Notes under the pieces: generated by a model
Databases searched by the model: none
What the model saw: only the letters and a program-made list of their open reading frames with translations
What the model was told of the DNA's origin: nothing
Assembly: GCA_021205185.1 (NCBI GenBank)
Contig: JAJPYB010000006.1
Location: forward strand, 124,001 to 188,000
Length of the DNA stretch: 64,000 nucleotides
Direction: 5' to 3'
DNA from: Ruminococcus sp.
GTDB taxonomy: Bacteria; Bacillota; Clostridia; Oscillospirales; Ruminococcaceae
Translations under genes and position numbers: made by a program
In this document: piece by piece, positions 42,841 to 51,404 of the stretch
Layout: each line of letters opens with the position of its first letter
Numbering within the stretch: position 1 is the first letter of the stretch

Positions 42841-42900
42841 TCAGCAAGAAAGCATAGCCCTTAACTGAAAGGCTTTATCGTCCCTCGCTGAAAGCCGCAA
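42841..42900 (-). ncRNA. Structured leader of the citrate synthase mRNA
   Basis: In the roughly 165-base leader, GGCTTTCAGC pairs with GCTGAGAGCT (ten pairs with wobble, about 42886-42895 with 42835-42845), and GCCTT-N6-AAGGGC forms an inner hairpin. It has the look of a cis-acting RNA but matches no class I know. Confidence 0.4.
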
Positions 42901-42934
42901 GGAAACAATACACCAGCTTACATCTAGTAGTAAA

Positions 42935-42963
42935 ATTATAGCAAAATTTTCCCCTTCTGTCAA
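42935..42963 (-). promoter_or_regulatory. Promoter of citrate synthase gene
   Basis: TTGACA (42958-42963), 17 bases, TATAAT (42935-42940) on the minus strand. Confidence 0.92.
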
Positions 42964-43055
42964 GTACTGACATATACCCTTCTCGACTTGAATATATTAA
43001 ATACAAAGGTCGTCCGAAAGACACCCCAAAAACCAAGTTGAAAGGAACTTAAAAA

Positions 43056-43994
43056 GTGAAAGGTACTGCAAAAACTCTACTCATTTTAGCGTTTGGAATT
43101 ATGCTTATCCCCTGTCTTGTTTTCTTTAAAGACAAGCTTCAGACAAATTCTGTTACTCTCAGCGACGAGGTAAAAATACTTTGTGAGGAAACGGGCGAGA
43201 TTACAACCCTTTCAAGGCGGGATTATCTTTTGTATTCCACTCTTTCGGCAATTTCTACCGATGTGAGCGATGAAACGCTAAAGGCGCAGATAGTTTTGCA
43301 AAACACGTATCTTTCCCACGAGCAAAGCTTTTCAAATAACAATCTAAACGGAGCAGATTTAAGCGATGACGAAACGGTTTATCAAAAAATTCTTACAGAA
43401 GATGAAGCGAGAGAGCTGATTGACAGCTACGACGACGAAAAGGAACGCATATTAAGCCTTATCGACGAGGTAAGCGACGAGATTTTAACCTACAAATCCT
43501 CGCCAATTGCGGTAGCGTACTTTGAAAGCTCGTTTGGACAGACGGAAAGCGCTAAGGATATCTGGGACGAGGATATAAGCTACCTTCAATCGGTAAAGTG
43601 TGTAACGGACGAAGATATTGAAGCTCAGACGACTACTCTTTCAGCAGATGAGGTGAAAGAAGCTCTTGAATCAGCATTCAATATAACCCTTTCGGAAGAT
43701 TATAGCAGCTGGCTTGAGATTACAAGCACCAGCAAGGGCGGCACTCCGCTTAAGGTTAAAATCGGTGGTGAAATTGAAGCTTTAGCAAGCGAGCTCTCCT
43801 CACTTTTATCTCTCCCCTCTCAGCATTTTGAGCTAACGATCGAGGAGGATGAATTTACCTTTATTACAAAGGGCGTGGGGCATTTGGTCGGAATGAGTCA
43901 GGCTTATGCCGAAACGCTTGCGCTTGAGGGCAAAAGCTACGAGGAGATTTTACTCTACTTTTTTGACGGCTGTAAGCTTCAGACGGTTAAATAG
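43056..43994 (+). CDS. SpoIID/LytB-like protein, diverged
   Basis: 312 residues from GTG 43056 with AAAGGA upstream. A single N-terminal membrane span (about 5-23). SpoIID family features: SDETLKAQIVLQNTYL (corresponds to the EALKAQAVAARTY block that carries the catalytic Glu of SpoIID), SPIAVAYFESSFGQTESAKD, YLQSVKC, and GVGHLVGMSQAYAETLALEG, where the usual GHGVGMSQYGA has lost its second Gly. SpoIID is a lytic transglycosylase that removes peptidoglycan during engulfment. The substitutions suggest a diverged member, so sporulation or another wall function is open. Confidence 0.72.
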   Translation: MKGTAKTLLILAFGIMLIPCLVFFKDKLQTNSVTLSDEVKILCEETGEITTLSRRDYLLYSTLSAISTDVSDETLKAQIVLQNTYLSHEQSFSNNNLNGADLSDDETVYQKILTEDEARELIDSYDDEKERILSLIDEVSDEILTYKSSPIAVAYFESSFGQTESAKDIWDEDISYLQSVKCVTDEDIEAQTTTLSADEVKEALESAFNITLSEDYSSWLEITSTSKGGTPLKVKIGGEIEALASELSSLLSLPSQHFELTIEEDEFTFITKGVGHLVGMSQAYAETLALEGKSYEEILLYFFDGCKLQTVK

Positions 43995-44004
43995 GCAAAA
44001 CTCC

Positions 44005-44033
44005 TTGAAAAAGCCTCTCTGTTTTGGTATAAT
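44005..44033 (+). promoter_or_regulatory. Promoter of the FGGY kinase-araD unit
   Basis: TTGAAA (44005-44010), 17 bases, TATAAT (44028-44033), 32 bases before ATG 44066. Confidence 0.9.
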
Positions 44034-44065
44034 TGCAATAGAGTAAATGACAGGGAGGAAATTTT

Positions 44066-45649
44066 ATGCAGCAGATAAACGATATAAAAGCTGGCAGAAC
44101 CGCTATTGGAATTGAATTTGGCTCTACAAGAATAAAAGCCGTTTTAACAGGCTCAGACAACAAGCCGTTAGCGGTTGGCGGACATACATGGGAAAACAGA
44201 CTCGAAAATGGAATCTGGACATACTCAAAAAAGGATATTATTTCAGGACTTCAAGCGGCTTATTCTTCTCTTTGCGAGGAGGTAGAGCGTAAATTTGGCA
44301 TAACGCTTAAAACGACGGGCGCTATTGGAGTCAGCGCTATGATGCACGGATATATTGCGCTTGACGGAAACGACGTGCTTTTGGTTCCCTTCAGAACGTG
44401 GCGAAACAATACCACCTCTGCTGCCGCCGATAAGCTTTCAAAGCTGTTTGAATTTAACATTCCTGAACGCTGGAGCATAGCACATCTCTATCAGGCGATG
44501 CTAGATAACGAGCCGCACTTAGCACACCTTAAACGGGTATTCACACTTGCAGGCTACGTTCATTACCTCCTGACGGACAACTGCGTTTTAGGTATAGGAG
44601 ACGCGTCGGGAATGTTTCCCGTCGACAGCAAAACGCTCGATTACGATAAAGCTATGCAAGACAAGTTCGATAAGATTATAAAGTCCTGCGGCTACGATTT
44701 TAAAATTTCTGAAATTTTCCCCGAGATTCTGTGCGCCGGAAAATGCGCAGGAAATTTAACAGCTAAGGGTGCTCGTCTTCTTGACCCGTCTGGAAATTTA
44801 ACGAGCGGCATACCTCTTTGTCCACCTGAGGGCGACGCAGGAACTGGTATGACTGCTACAAACAGCGTTTTGAAGAGAATGGGAAACGTATCAGCAGGAA
44901 CGTCGGTATTTGCAATGGTTGTGCTTGAGGACAAGCTTAAAAACGTATATCCTCAGATTGATATGGTAACAACCCCTGACGGCAGTCCTGTCGCTATGGT
45001 ACACGCCAACAACTGCACTTCGGAAATCAACTGCTGGGCGGCATTGTTTCAGGACGTTTTAAAAGCGTTTGGACAGGAGGCATCGCCCGACAAGCTTTAC
45101 AGCGTTTTATATTCCTCAGCCTTAAACGGTGAAAAAGACGGCGGCGGACTGATTCCATTTGGATACATATCCGGTGAAAATATCACCGCTACAAAAAGCG
45201 GCAGACCGCTTTTGCTTCGCTCAGAGGACGCATCTCTTACCCTTTCAAATCTTATGAGATCGCAGATGTATTCAGCTCTCGGGGCGCTTAAAATCGGACT
45301 TGATATACTTTTTGAAAAGGAAGGCGTAAAGGTCGACAAGCTAAACTGCCACGGCGGATTTTTCAAAACGCCTATCGTCGGACAAAAAATAATGTCTGCT
45401 GCGGCAAATGTAAAAACAAGCGTTACAAAAGAAGCCGGCGAGGGCGGCGCCTGGGGAATGGCTCTTTTAGCCTCTTTTATGAACTCGAATTATTCATCCC
45501 TTGCCGACTTTTTAAACGAGCAGGTGTTTGCCGACAGCAAAACTATAGACCTAGAGCCTGACGAGCAGGACGTTTTGGGCTTTGAAAAATTTATGCAAAG
45601 CTACAAGAGCGCACTACCGCTTGAACAGGCAGCGGCGGATTACATTTAA
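44066..45649 (+). CDS. FGGY-family carbohydrate kinase, probable L-ribulokinase-type
   Basis: 527 residues. Phosphorylates a sugar with ATP. The N-terminal actin-like motif is AIGIEFGSTRIKAVL, the substrate-side block is GAIGVSAMMHGYIALDG, and the second domain holds GDAGTGMTATNSV and GEGGAWGMALLASF. The next gene, 14 bases downstream, is L-ribulose-5-phosphate 4-epimerase, so L-ribulose is the likely substrate, by context; L-xylulose or another ketose cannot be excluded. No isomerase or transporter gene is beside it. AGGGAGG is eight bases before ATG 44066. Confidence 0.85.
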   Translation: MQQINDIKAGRTAIGIEFGSTRIKAVLTGSDNKPLAVGGHTWENRLENGIWTYSKKDIISGLQAAYSSLCEEVERKFGITLKTTGAIGVSAMMHGYIALDGNDVLLVPFRTWRNNTTSAAADKLSKLFEFNIPERWSIAHLYQAMLDNEPHLAHLKRVFTLAGYVHYLLTDNCVLGIGDASGMFPVDSKTLDYDKAMQDKFDKIIKSCGYDFKISEIFPEILCAGKCAGNLTAKGARLLDPSGNLTSGIPLCPPEGDAGTGMTATNSVLKRMGNVSAGTSVFAMVVLEDKLKNVYPQIDMVTTPDGSPVAMVHANNCTSEINCWAALFQDVLKAFGQEASPDKLYSVLYSSALNGEKDGGGLIPFGYISGENITATKSGRPLLLRSEDASLTLSNLMRSQMYSALGALKIGLDILFEKEGVKVDKLNCHGGFFKTPIVGQKIMSAAANVKTSVTKEAGEGGAWGMALLASFMNSNYSSLADFLNEQVFADSKTIDLEPDEQDVLGFEKFMQSYKSALPLEQAAADYI

Positions 45650-45662
45650 GGGAGGTTTTTAT

Positions 45663-46355
45663 ATGCTTGAAAGCTTAAAGGAAGCGGTCTACAAAGCGAA
45701 TATGCTTTTGCCGAAATACAAGCTCGTGACGTTCACCTGGGGGAACGTAAGCGCAATAGATCGAAGCTCAGGACTATTTGTAATAAAGCCGAGCGGCGTT
45801 GATTATGAGCTTTTGACGCCTGACGATATGGTGGTGGTTGACCTTGACGGAAGCAAGGTCGAGGGTAAGCTTAACCCCTCCTCTGACACGCCTACCCACC
45901 TTGAGCTTTACAAGGCGTTTGAAAATATCGGCGGAATCGTTCACACGCACTCGTCTTACGCTACCTCCTGGGCGCAGGCGGGAAAGGATATACCCTGCTA
46001 CGGCACAACGCACGCCGACTACATTTACGGCGCAGTTCCCTGCGTCAGATGTTTGACAAATCAGGAAATAAATTCCGCTTACGAGCAAAACACAGGGCTT
46101 TTAATTGCCTCAGAGTTTAAAAGACTGGGACTTGACCCTGTTGCAACTCCTGCTGTGCTTTGCAAAAATCACGGACCGTTCGCCTGGGGAAAAACGGCGG
46201 CGAAGGCGGTAGAATGCGCAGTCGTTTTAGAAGAAATTGCAAAAATGGCTTACCGAACTGAGCTTATAAACCCAAGCGTCAAGCCTGCGCCGCAGGAGCT
46301 TCAGGACAAGCACTATTTCAGAAAGCACGGCGAAAACGCTTATTACGGACAGTAA
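45663..46355 (+). CDS. araD: L-ribulose-5-phosphate 4-epimerase
   Basis: 230 residues from ATG 45663 (MLESLKEAVYKANMLLPKY) with GGGAGG eight bases upstream. Class II aldolase fold; converts L-ribulose 5-phosphate to D-xylulose 5-phosphate. Seen: TWGNVSAIDR, KPSGVDYELL, SSDTPTHLELYKAF, zinc ligands HTHSSYATSWAQAG and a third His in the KNHGPFAWG block, and HADYIYGAVPC. The frame continues back to 45582 inside the kinase gene and should be ignored. Completes a two-gene pentose unit. Confidence 0.94.
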   Translation: MLESLKEAVYKANMLLPKYKLVTFTWGNVSAIDRSSGLFVIKPSGVDYELLTPDDMVVVDLDGSKVEGKLNPSSDTPTHLELYKAFENIGGIVHTHSSYATSWAQAGKDIPCYGTTHADYIYGAVPCVRCLTNQEINSAYEQNTGLLIASEFKRLGLDPVATPAVLCKNHGPFAWGKTAAKAVECAVVLEEIAKMAYRTELINPSVKPAPQELQDKHYFRKHGENAYYGQ

Positions 46356-46364
46356 AAATGAATA

Positions 46365-46405
46365 CAAAAAAGGACGAAGCTTTATTGCCTCGTCCTTTAT
46401 TATTT
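46365..46405. terminator. Bidirectional terminator between araD and secDF
   Basis: Arms AGGACGA/TCGTCCT with A-run upstream and T-rich tract downstream; serves both convergent genes. Confidence 0.88.
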
Positions 46406-46422
46406 TGTATGAATTTTATATT

Positions 46423-48771
46423 TTATGCTCTGGCCTTCTTTTGCTTAGCTTCCTTTGCCGCACGCTTATTCTGAAGCGTTACCCAAAGAGTAGGAGCTAT
46501 TACGTTTGAAGAATAAACACCTGCGAGCATTCCTATAATAATCGGGAATACGAACGGAAGTATCGATGTAACGCCCGTTACCAGACAAACTATACAAACG
46601 GTCAGCATTGAAATAATTGTCGTTACGTTTGTATGAATGCTTCTTCCTACCGTCTGCGTTACTGACATATTTACAAGATCGGCAAGCTGAGTTTTCTTTC
46701 CGTAAAGGCGCTTGTTTTCTCTTATTCTGTCGTAAATGATGATTGTAGCGTTAATCGAGTAACCTAAGATTGTCAGAATTACCGCCATAAAGTTATCGTC
46801 TATATCAAATCCGCAGAATGCAAAGCACGCAAATACCATTAGCGCGTCGTGCAACAGCGCTACAACCGCCATACAGCCGGCTGAAATACCGCCGATCTTT
46901 CTGAATCTGAAGCCGATGTAGATAATCATTACAATCGCCGCAAAGGCAACCGCTACAAAGCACTTCAGGAAAAATTCCTTACCGTTTGAAGGTGAAACGT
47001 CGCTTGACGAGTAAACCTCAAGATTAGTATCCGCAAACTCCTCCTGCAAAGCTGTTGTAAGCTCAGTCTGAACTGAGTTTGTAAGTCCGTCGCCTGATGC
47101 AAACGACAGGGTTACAGTCTGCGTATCGTTCGCCATGCTTTCACCGGTCTTAACCGTTACGTCTTCTCCGATAGCCTCCTTGACAACGTCCGCTACAGCG
47201 TCTGTGTCAATTTCGCCTTCATACGAGTATTCAATAAGCGTACCGCCCTTAAACTCAATAGCGAGATCTACGCCGCCTATCGGCGATACAGCGCCTAGTG
47301 CCGTATAAGCTAAAGCTGCTACGATTATAACAACTGAGATTGTATAGAAAACCTTTCTCTTTCCGTAAACGTTTAAAGTCTTGCGTTCCTTAGCCTTTTC
47401 TCTTAAGCCGTAAAGACTTGGCTTTTTAAAGCACTTAAACTTCGACAACGCCGAAAGCATCAGACGAGAAGCCAAAATTCCAAATACGAAGTTCAAAATA
47501 ATTCCGACTAAAAGCGTATAGCCGAGCGAATAAATCGTTCCAGCAGTTGAAGCTCCAAACGAGAAGAATACAAAGTTTAACATCTTTGCAAACACGCCGT
47601 CGGTCGGTCCGAACGCACCCATCAGAATTATTGCAACAAATACTACTGTAATGTTGCTGTCGAAAACTGCGCTCCAAGCCTTTTTGAATCCGCTTTCTAT
47701 TGCGCCGTTTAAGGTCTTGCCGTTTCTGAGCTCTTCCTTGATTCTCTCGAATGTAACTACGTTTGCGTCAACGCCCATTCCGACAGCAAGAATAATACCT
47801 GCGATACCCGGTATGGTGAGCGTAAAGCTCGATATGTTAGAGAAGAATCCTGAGATAGCGGCAATTGTACATACAACCTGTCCGATAAGCGAAATGGTAG
47901 CGACAACGCCTGCCAGTCTGTAAATGAATATCATATAAATTGCAATCAGAACGAAAGCAACGATTCCAGCAATTACTATTGATGTGAGCGCTCCCTCGCC
48001 GAGTGTTGGCGAAACGATGCTCGTGCTTGTAGCTTCAAGCTTGAACGGAAGCGAACCAGCGTTGATGTTGTCGGCAAGCTTCTTGGCTTCATCATAAGTG
48101 AAGTCGCCTTCGATTACACACTTACCGTCTGTAATGGCTGAATTAACGGTAGGATACGAAATACATTCGTCGTCCATATAAATAGAGATAGAACCGCTTC
48201 CAGCAAGCTCAGCAGTAGCCTCAGCAAAAGCTTCGGTTCCTTCGTCGTCAAATTCAAGGCTTACAACAACCTCAGTAGAGCCTGTTGTTTCGTCCGTCTG
48301 GTATCCGGCCTCAGCCTTTGTAACCTGATCACCTGTCAGGATTATCGTTCCGTCAGGGTCCTGCGAGCCTTCTCTGAAGGTTAATATTGCGCTCTCGCCA
48401 AGCTCTTCAATAGCAGTTTCGGGATCGAAATCTGTATCTCCTGCCTGCCATGGAAACTCAACTACGACTCTCTTTTCGTTTTCGTCAACATAAACCTCAC
48501 TGTCGGTTATGTTGTTGTTTACAAGTCGCTGCTCAATAAGGCTCTTCGCTGCAGCCATATCGTCCTCAGACGCATCATAATCGTCGGCAGGCTCAAAAGT
48601 AGCGTTAACTCCTCCTTGAATATCAATTCCCCACCTGATTTCATCAACGCCCTTGATGTATGTTATTTCCGTATCACCGTACTGCCCATGAACGCCGAAT
48701 ATTGTCAGGTATGTAAGCACTGCAATAACAGCTACGACGATAAAGAAAACGGGCTTTTTAACTTTACGCAA
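46423..48771 (-). CDS. secDF: SecDF protein-export membrane protein (fused)
   Basis: 782 residues, SecD and SecF in one chain. SecD half (1-450): membrane span 8-26, WGIDIQGGVNATFEP motif, large extracytoplasmic domain, then five spans with GMGVDANVVTFERIKEELR. SecF half (460-775): span, GVDLAIEFKGGTLIEYS, then spans with GYSINATIIIYDRIRENKR. It uses the proton or sodium gradient to pull preproteins through SecYEG. Start TTG 48771 with GGAGG eight bases upstream. Fused SecDF occurs in Bacillus and many clostridia. Confidence 0.96.
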   Translation of the reverse strand: MRKVKKPVFFIVVAVIAVLTYLTIFGVHGQYGDTEITYIKGVDEIRWGIDIQGGVNATFEPADDYDASEDDMAAAKSLIEQRLVNNNITDSEVYVDENEKRVVVEFPWQAGDTDFDPETAIEELGESAILTFREGSQDPDGTIILTGDQVTKAEAGYQTDETTGSTEVVVSLEFDDEGTEAFAEATAELAGSGSISIYMDDECISYPTVNSAITDGKCVIEGDFTYDEAKKLADNINAGSLPFKLEATSTSIVSPTLGEGALTSIVIAGIVAFVLIAIYMIFIYRLAGVVATISLIGQVVCTIAAISGFFSNISSFTLTIPGIAGIILAVGMGVDANVVTFERIKEELRNGKTLNGAIESGFKKAWSAVFDSNITVVFVAIILMGAFGPTDGVFAKMLNFVFFSFGASTAGTIYSLGYTLLVGIILNFVFGILASRLMLSALSKFKCFKKPSLYGLREKAKERKTLNVYGKRKVFYTISVVIIVAALAYTALGAVSPIGGVDLAIEFKGGTLIEYSYEGEIDTDAVADVVKEAIGEDVTVKTGESMANDTQTVTLSFASGDGLTNSVQTELTTALQEEFADTNLEVYSSSDVSPSNGKEFFLKCFVAVAFAAIVMIIYIGFRFRKIGGISAGCMAVVALLHDALMVFACFAFCGFDIDDNFMAVILTILGYSINATIIIYDRIRENKRLYGKKTQLADLVNMSVTQTVGRSIHTNVTTIISMLTVCIVCLVTGVTSILPFVFPIIIGMLAGVYSSNVIAPTLWVTLQNKRAAKEAKQKKARA

Positions 48772-48872
48772 CTTTACTTCCTCCCAATTAAAAGATTTTC
48801 ATTGTCTGCATTAAAAATTACTGAAAGACAAAATAGACCACACGCTTTTTCAGCGCAGGACATTACTTGTCT

Positions 48873-48901
48873 ATTATACAGTTATCTCACAAAAAAGTCA
48901 A
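48873..48901 (-). promoter_or_regulatory. Promoter of secDF
   Basis: TTGACT (48896-48901), 17 bases, TATAAT (48873-48878) on the minus strand. Confidence 0.9.
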
Positions 48902-48930
48902 GCAAAATTCACATTGTTTTGCCCTTTTGC

Positions 48931-49467
48931 TCAAACAATATATTCAAGCGTTTCACCGTTGTCCATAAAATAGCCTGCAAAATCCTCCATTGAAAGATCC
49001 TCAAAATACATCCTTGCCACTCTGCAAACTCCGCCGTGACAAACGACAAGCACCGTCTTATCAGGGTAGCGCTCTTTAAGTCCGTCAATTCCGCTGAAAA
49101 CTCTGTGAGCCAGCTCCATTACCGATTCTCCGCCGCCAAGCCGCTTGCCAAATTCAAGCTTTGACGCTTGAAATTCATCATAAACGCCTAAAAAATCTAG
49201 TCCCTCATAGTCTCCATAATTCCATTCTGTAAAATGCTCGTCAATCACAATCTCCCGATTCAGCGCTTCGTTGGCAAGAGTCGCTGTATCAATCGCCCTC
49301 TGAAGCGGCGAAGAAACTATTATATCAATTCCCTTGTCCTTCAGGCGAACGCCCAGCTCCTTAGCCTGACGCTCGCCCTCGTTAGTCAGCATCGCAGGAC
49401 TTATGCCGCAAACCCTTTGCGCTACATTGTAGTCGGTTTGTCCGTGTCTTGCAAATATAAGCTTCAT
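48931..49467 (-). CDS. Histidine phosphatase (phosphoglycerate mutase family)
   Basis: 178 residues from ATG 49467 (MKLIFARHGQTDYN) with GGGAG seven bases upstream. The phospho-histidine is in FARHGQTDYN, further catalytic residues in SSPLQRAIDTA, EWNYGDYEGL and VCHGGVCR. Such proteins are broad phosphatases or act on alpha-ribazole phosphate, fructose 2,6-bisphosphate or similar; no cobalamin genes are nearby, so the substrate is open. It has its own promoter and a terminator-like hairpin in the leader. Confidence 0.9.
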   Translation of the reverse strand: MKLIFARHGQTDYNVAQRVCGISPAMLTNEGERQAKELGVRLKDKGIDIIVSSPLQRAIDTATLANEALNREIVIDEHFTEWNYGDYEGLDFLGVYDEFQASKLEFGKRLGGGESVMELAHRVFSGIDGLKERYPDKTVLVVCHGGVCRVARMYFEDLSMEDFAGYFMDNGETLEYIV

Positions 49468-49500
49468 AATTTCTCTCCCTTTCCTCACTTTAAGAAAGCC

Positions 49501-49529
49501 AAAACCCCGAAGAATATTTCCTTCGGGGC
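49501..49529 (-). terminator. Terminator-like hairpin in the phosphatase leader
   Basis: Perfect arms CCCCGAAG/CTTCGGGG, minus-strand TTTTGG after it, located between promoter and ribosome-binding site. Possible attenuator. Confidence 0.55.
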
Positions 49530-49578
49530 TTCAAGCCATTTATGGTGGGGTCGTTAAACTCAAAATTTATCTGCAATG

Positions 49579-49607
49579 ATTGTACCAAATATCGACAAAA
49601 TTGTAAA
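49579..49607 (-). promoter_or_regulatory. Promoter of the histidine phosphatase gene
   Basis: TTTACA (49602-49607), 17 bases, TACAAT (49579-49584) on the minus strand. Confidence 0.75.
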
Positions 49608-49919
49608 ATGCAAAAAAGGAATGACCTCATATACATTTTCATATGACGTTTTTATTACTTTTTCAAAATTCTGCCGGATCTTGTCGTATCGCGGTTAATC
49701 TTAAGCTTTGCAGCATACTGCCATATAAATTTTTACATATCTAAAATTTGAAAAAATAGTCGATTTGCACAATTTTTGGCGTCATAAATTATGCAATATT
49801 CCTAAAGCTCTTCAAATTTCGCATTGTTTGTTCTTGTGAAAATCGCATATGGCTATGTTAAAATTTATATATTGGCAGTTTTGTACAGGAATTTTACAAA
49901 AATTAGTTCGGCTTAATTA

Positions 49920-49948
49920 TAGAAAAAAACATCGGTTTTTGTTATAAT
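49920..49948 (+). promoter_or_regulatory. Probable promoter of the hydrogenase operon
   Basis: TATAAT at 49943-49948 with a weak -35 TAGAAA (49920-49925) 17 bases upstream. Confidence 0.55.
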
Positions 49949-50013
49949 AGTAGTTGTGTAAGTATGGGTTAACAACTCGTACAGCTACAAATATTTTTAG
50001 GAGGTTTTGATGA

Positions 50014-50511
50014 ATGGCAGCAAAAATTTGTTCGATTCCATTTTCCGGCACCGAGCAGCAGGAAGCAAAGCTCAGGGAAATTATAGCTTCTCACAAGGAT
50101 GACAAGGGAGCTTTAATGCCCGTTTTGCAGCAGGCGCAGGAAGTATACGGATACCTGCCTATTGAGGTTCAGAAGATAATTGCAGAAGAAATGAATATTC
50201 CGCTTGAAAAGATTTACGGCGTTGTAACATTCTACTCGCAGTTCTCTCTTAATCCAAAGGGAAAATACACTATTTCCGTTTGTCTTGGAACCGCTTGCTA
50301 TGTTAAGGGTTCGGGAGACATTTTTAATGAAATTTCCGCTAAGCTGGGAATTGGCGGTGGCGAAACCACTCCTGACGGAAAATTCACTCTCGTTGACTGT
50401 CGTTGTATCGGCGCTTGCGGACTTGCGCCTGTGCTTACCGTAAACGACGACGTATACGGACGACTGACAACTGACGACGTGGACGGAATCTTAGCAAAGT
50501 ACAACGACTAA
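50014..50511 (+). CDS. hndA: Bifurcating [FeFe] hydrogenase subunit HndA (NuoE-like)
   Basis: 165 residues. Thioredoxin-like [2Fe-2S] subunit of the multimeric hydrogenase that couples NADH or NADPH and ferredoxin to H2. Cluster ligands: CLGTACYVKG and DCRCIGACGLAP. N-terminal helical region includes LMPVLQQAQEVYGYLPIEVQ and GVVTFYSQFSLNPKGKY, as in NuoE. AGGAGG lies nine bases before ATG 50014. First gene of a five-gene operon. Confidence 0.95.
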   Translation: MAAKICSIPFSGTEQQEAKLREIIASHKDDKGALMPVLQQAQEVYGYLPIEVQKIIAEEMNIPLEKIYGVVTFYSQFSLNPKGKYTISVCLGTACYVKGSGDIFNEISAKLGIGGGETTPDGKFTLVDCRCIGACGLAPVLTVNDDVYGRLTTDDVDGILAKYND

Positions 50512-51012
50512 ATGCTAAGCGACATTTCACAGCACGCTCTTGACATTGCGATAAACTCGCTCAGATCGGGAGCAAAAAACATTTGTGTATCTGTTTCTCA
50601 TTCGTCAAACGGAACGGCGCTTGAAATTTCAGACGACGGTTGTGGAATTGACGAGCCGCTTTTAAGTGAAATTAAAAGCTCGCTTGACCTACCCCCTTCG
50701 GGCAGCTCCCACAACGGACTCAAAAGCCTTTTTGCATCAAGCGAGGGCAGACTTAAAATTACGTCTGAAAAGGGCGTGGGCACAACCATTTTTGCAACAT
50801 TTTCTAAGGATTTTCCATTAGGCAATATTAAAGAAACTGCAAAGTGCCTTTTTACTCTTTGCTCAGCACAGGGCATTCGCTTTGAGCTATTGACAAACGG
50901 TAAGCGATTTGACAGCGAGGAATTTATAAGCAACACAGAAAAAAATGGAATACAGGGCGCCCAGCTTTATAAGCTTTTAGACGAGCGTTTGACTATTTCC
51001 ACAAAAATATAA
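50512..51012 (+). CDS. Small HATPase-fold ATP-binding protein within the hydrogenase operon
   Basis: 166 residues. GHKL-type ATP-binding fold: N-box HALDIAINSLRSGA with the Mg-binding Asn, G1 box SDDGCGIDE, a glycine patch SSHNGLKSL, and KGVGTTIFATFS as the last core strand. There is no dimerisation/phospho-acceptor domain, so it is not a normal sensor kinase; it looks like an isolated ATPase lobe similar to anti-sigma kinases. Its ATG directly follows the hndA stop (TAAATG) and has no own Shine-Dalgarno, so it is translationally coupled. Role in hydrogenase regulation or maturation is inference from position. Confidence 0.82.
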   Translation: MLSDISQHALDIAINSLRSGAKNICVSVSHSSNGTALEISDDGCGIDEPLLSEIKSSLDLPPSGSSHNGLKSLFASSEGRLKITSEKGVGTTIFATFSKDFPLGNIKETAKCLFTLCSAQGIRFELLTNGKRFDSEEFISNTEKNGIQGAQLYKLLDERLTISTKI

Positions 51013-51028
51013 ACAGGAGGAAGATAAT

Positions 51029-51388
51029 TTGAAAACTTTAGAAGAACTTAAAGCTATCAAAGATAAAATGCGAGATACTATTGCGCTTCGCCACGAGGAT
51101 CCAAACGCAACAAAGGTAATTGTTGCAATGGCTACCTGCGGAATTGCAAGCGGCGCAAGAGGTGTACTTAACGCATTTGCCGAAGCTGTTGCTGAAAACG
51201 GACTTATCGGCGAGGTAACGGTTTCTCAGTCCGGCTGTATCGGGCTTTGCAAGTACGAGCCTGTCGCGCAGGTTGTAACGCCTGACGGAAACAAGGTAAC
51301 CTACATCAATCTTACGCCTCAAAAGGCTAAGGAAATCGTTGAAAAACATCTTGTCGGCGGAAATATAGTCGACGAGTACAAGCTATAA
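51029..51388 (+). CDS. hndB: Hydrogenase subunit HndB ([2Fe-2S] thioredoxin-like)
   Basis: 119 residues, thioredoxin-like ferredoxin. Cluster cysteines in VAMATCGIASGARG and SQSGCIGLCKYEP. Electron carrier between the flavoprotein and other subunits. GGAGGA lies upstream of the TTG start codon at 51029, 16 bases after the HATPase gene. Fits the hndA-hndB-hndC-hndD order. Confidence 0.92.
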   Translation: MKTLEELKAIKDKMRDTIALRHEDPNATKVIVAMATCGIASGARGVLNAFAEAVAENGLIGEVTVSQSGCIGLCKYEPVAQVVTPDGNKVTYINLTPQKAKEIVEKHLVGGNIVDEYKL

Positions 51389-51404
51389 AGGAGGATGTAC
51401 TAAT

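Larger units (their letters stand above)
49530..50013. other. AT-rich divergent intergenic region
   Basis: About 480 bases between the phosphatase and hydrogenase operons. Apart from the two promoters listed I see no gene, tRNA or clear RNA structure. Confidence 0.6.

Noticed and set aside
49620-49920. Possible small RNA or tRNA in the region before the hydrogenase operon
   Set aside because: I searched by eye for cloverleaf arms and terminator hairpins and found none that pair convincingly.
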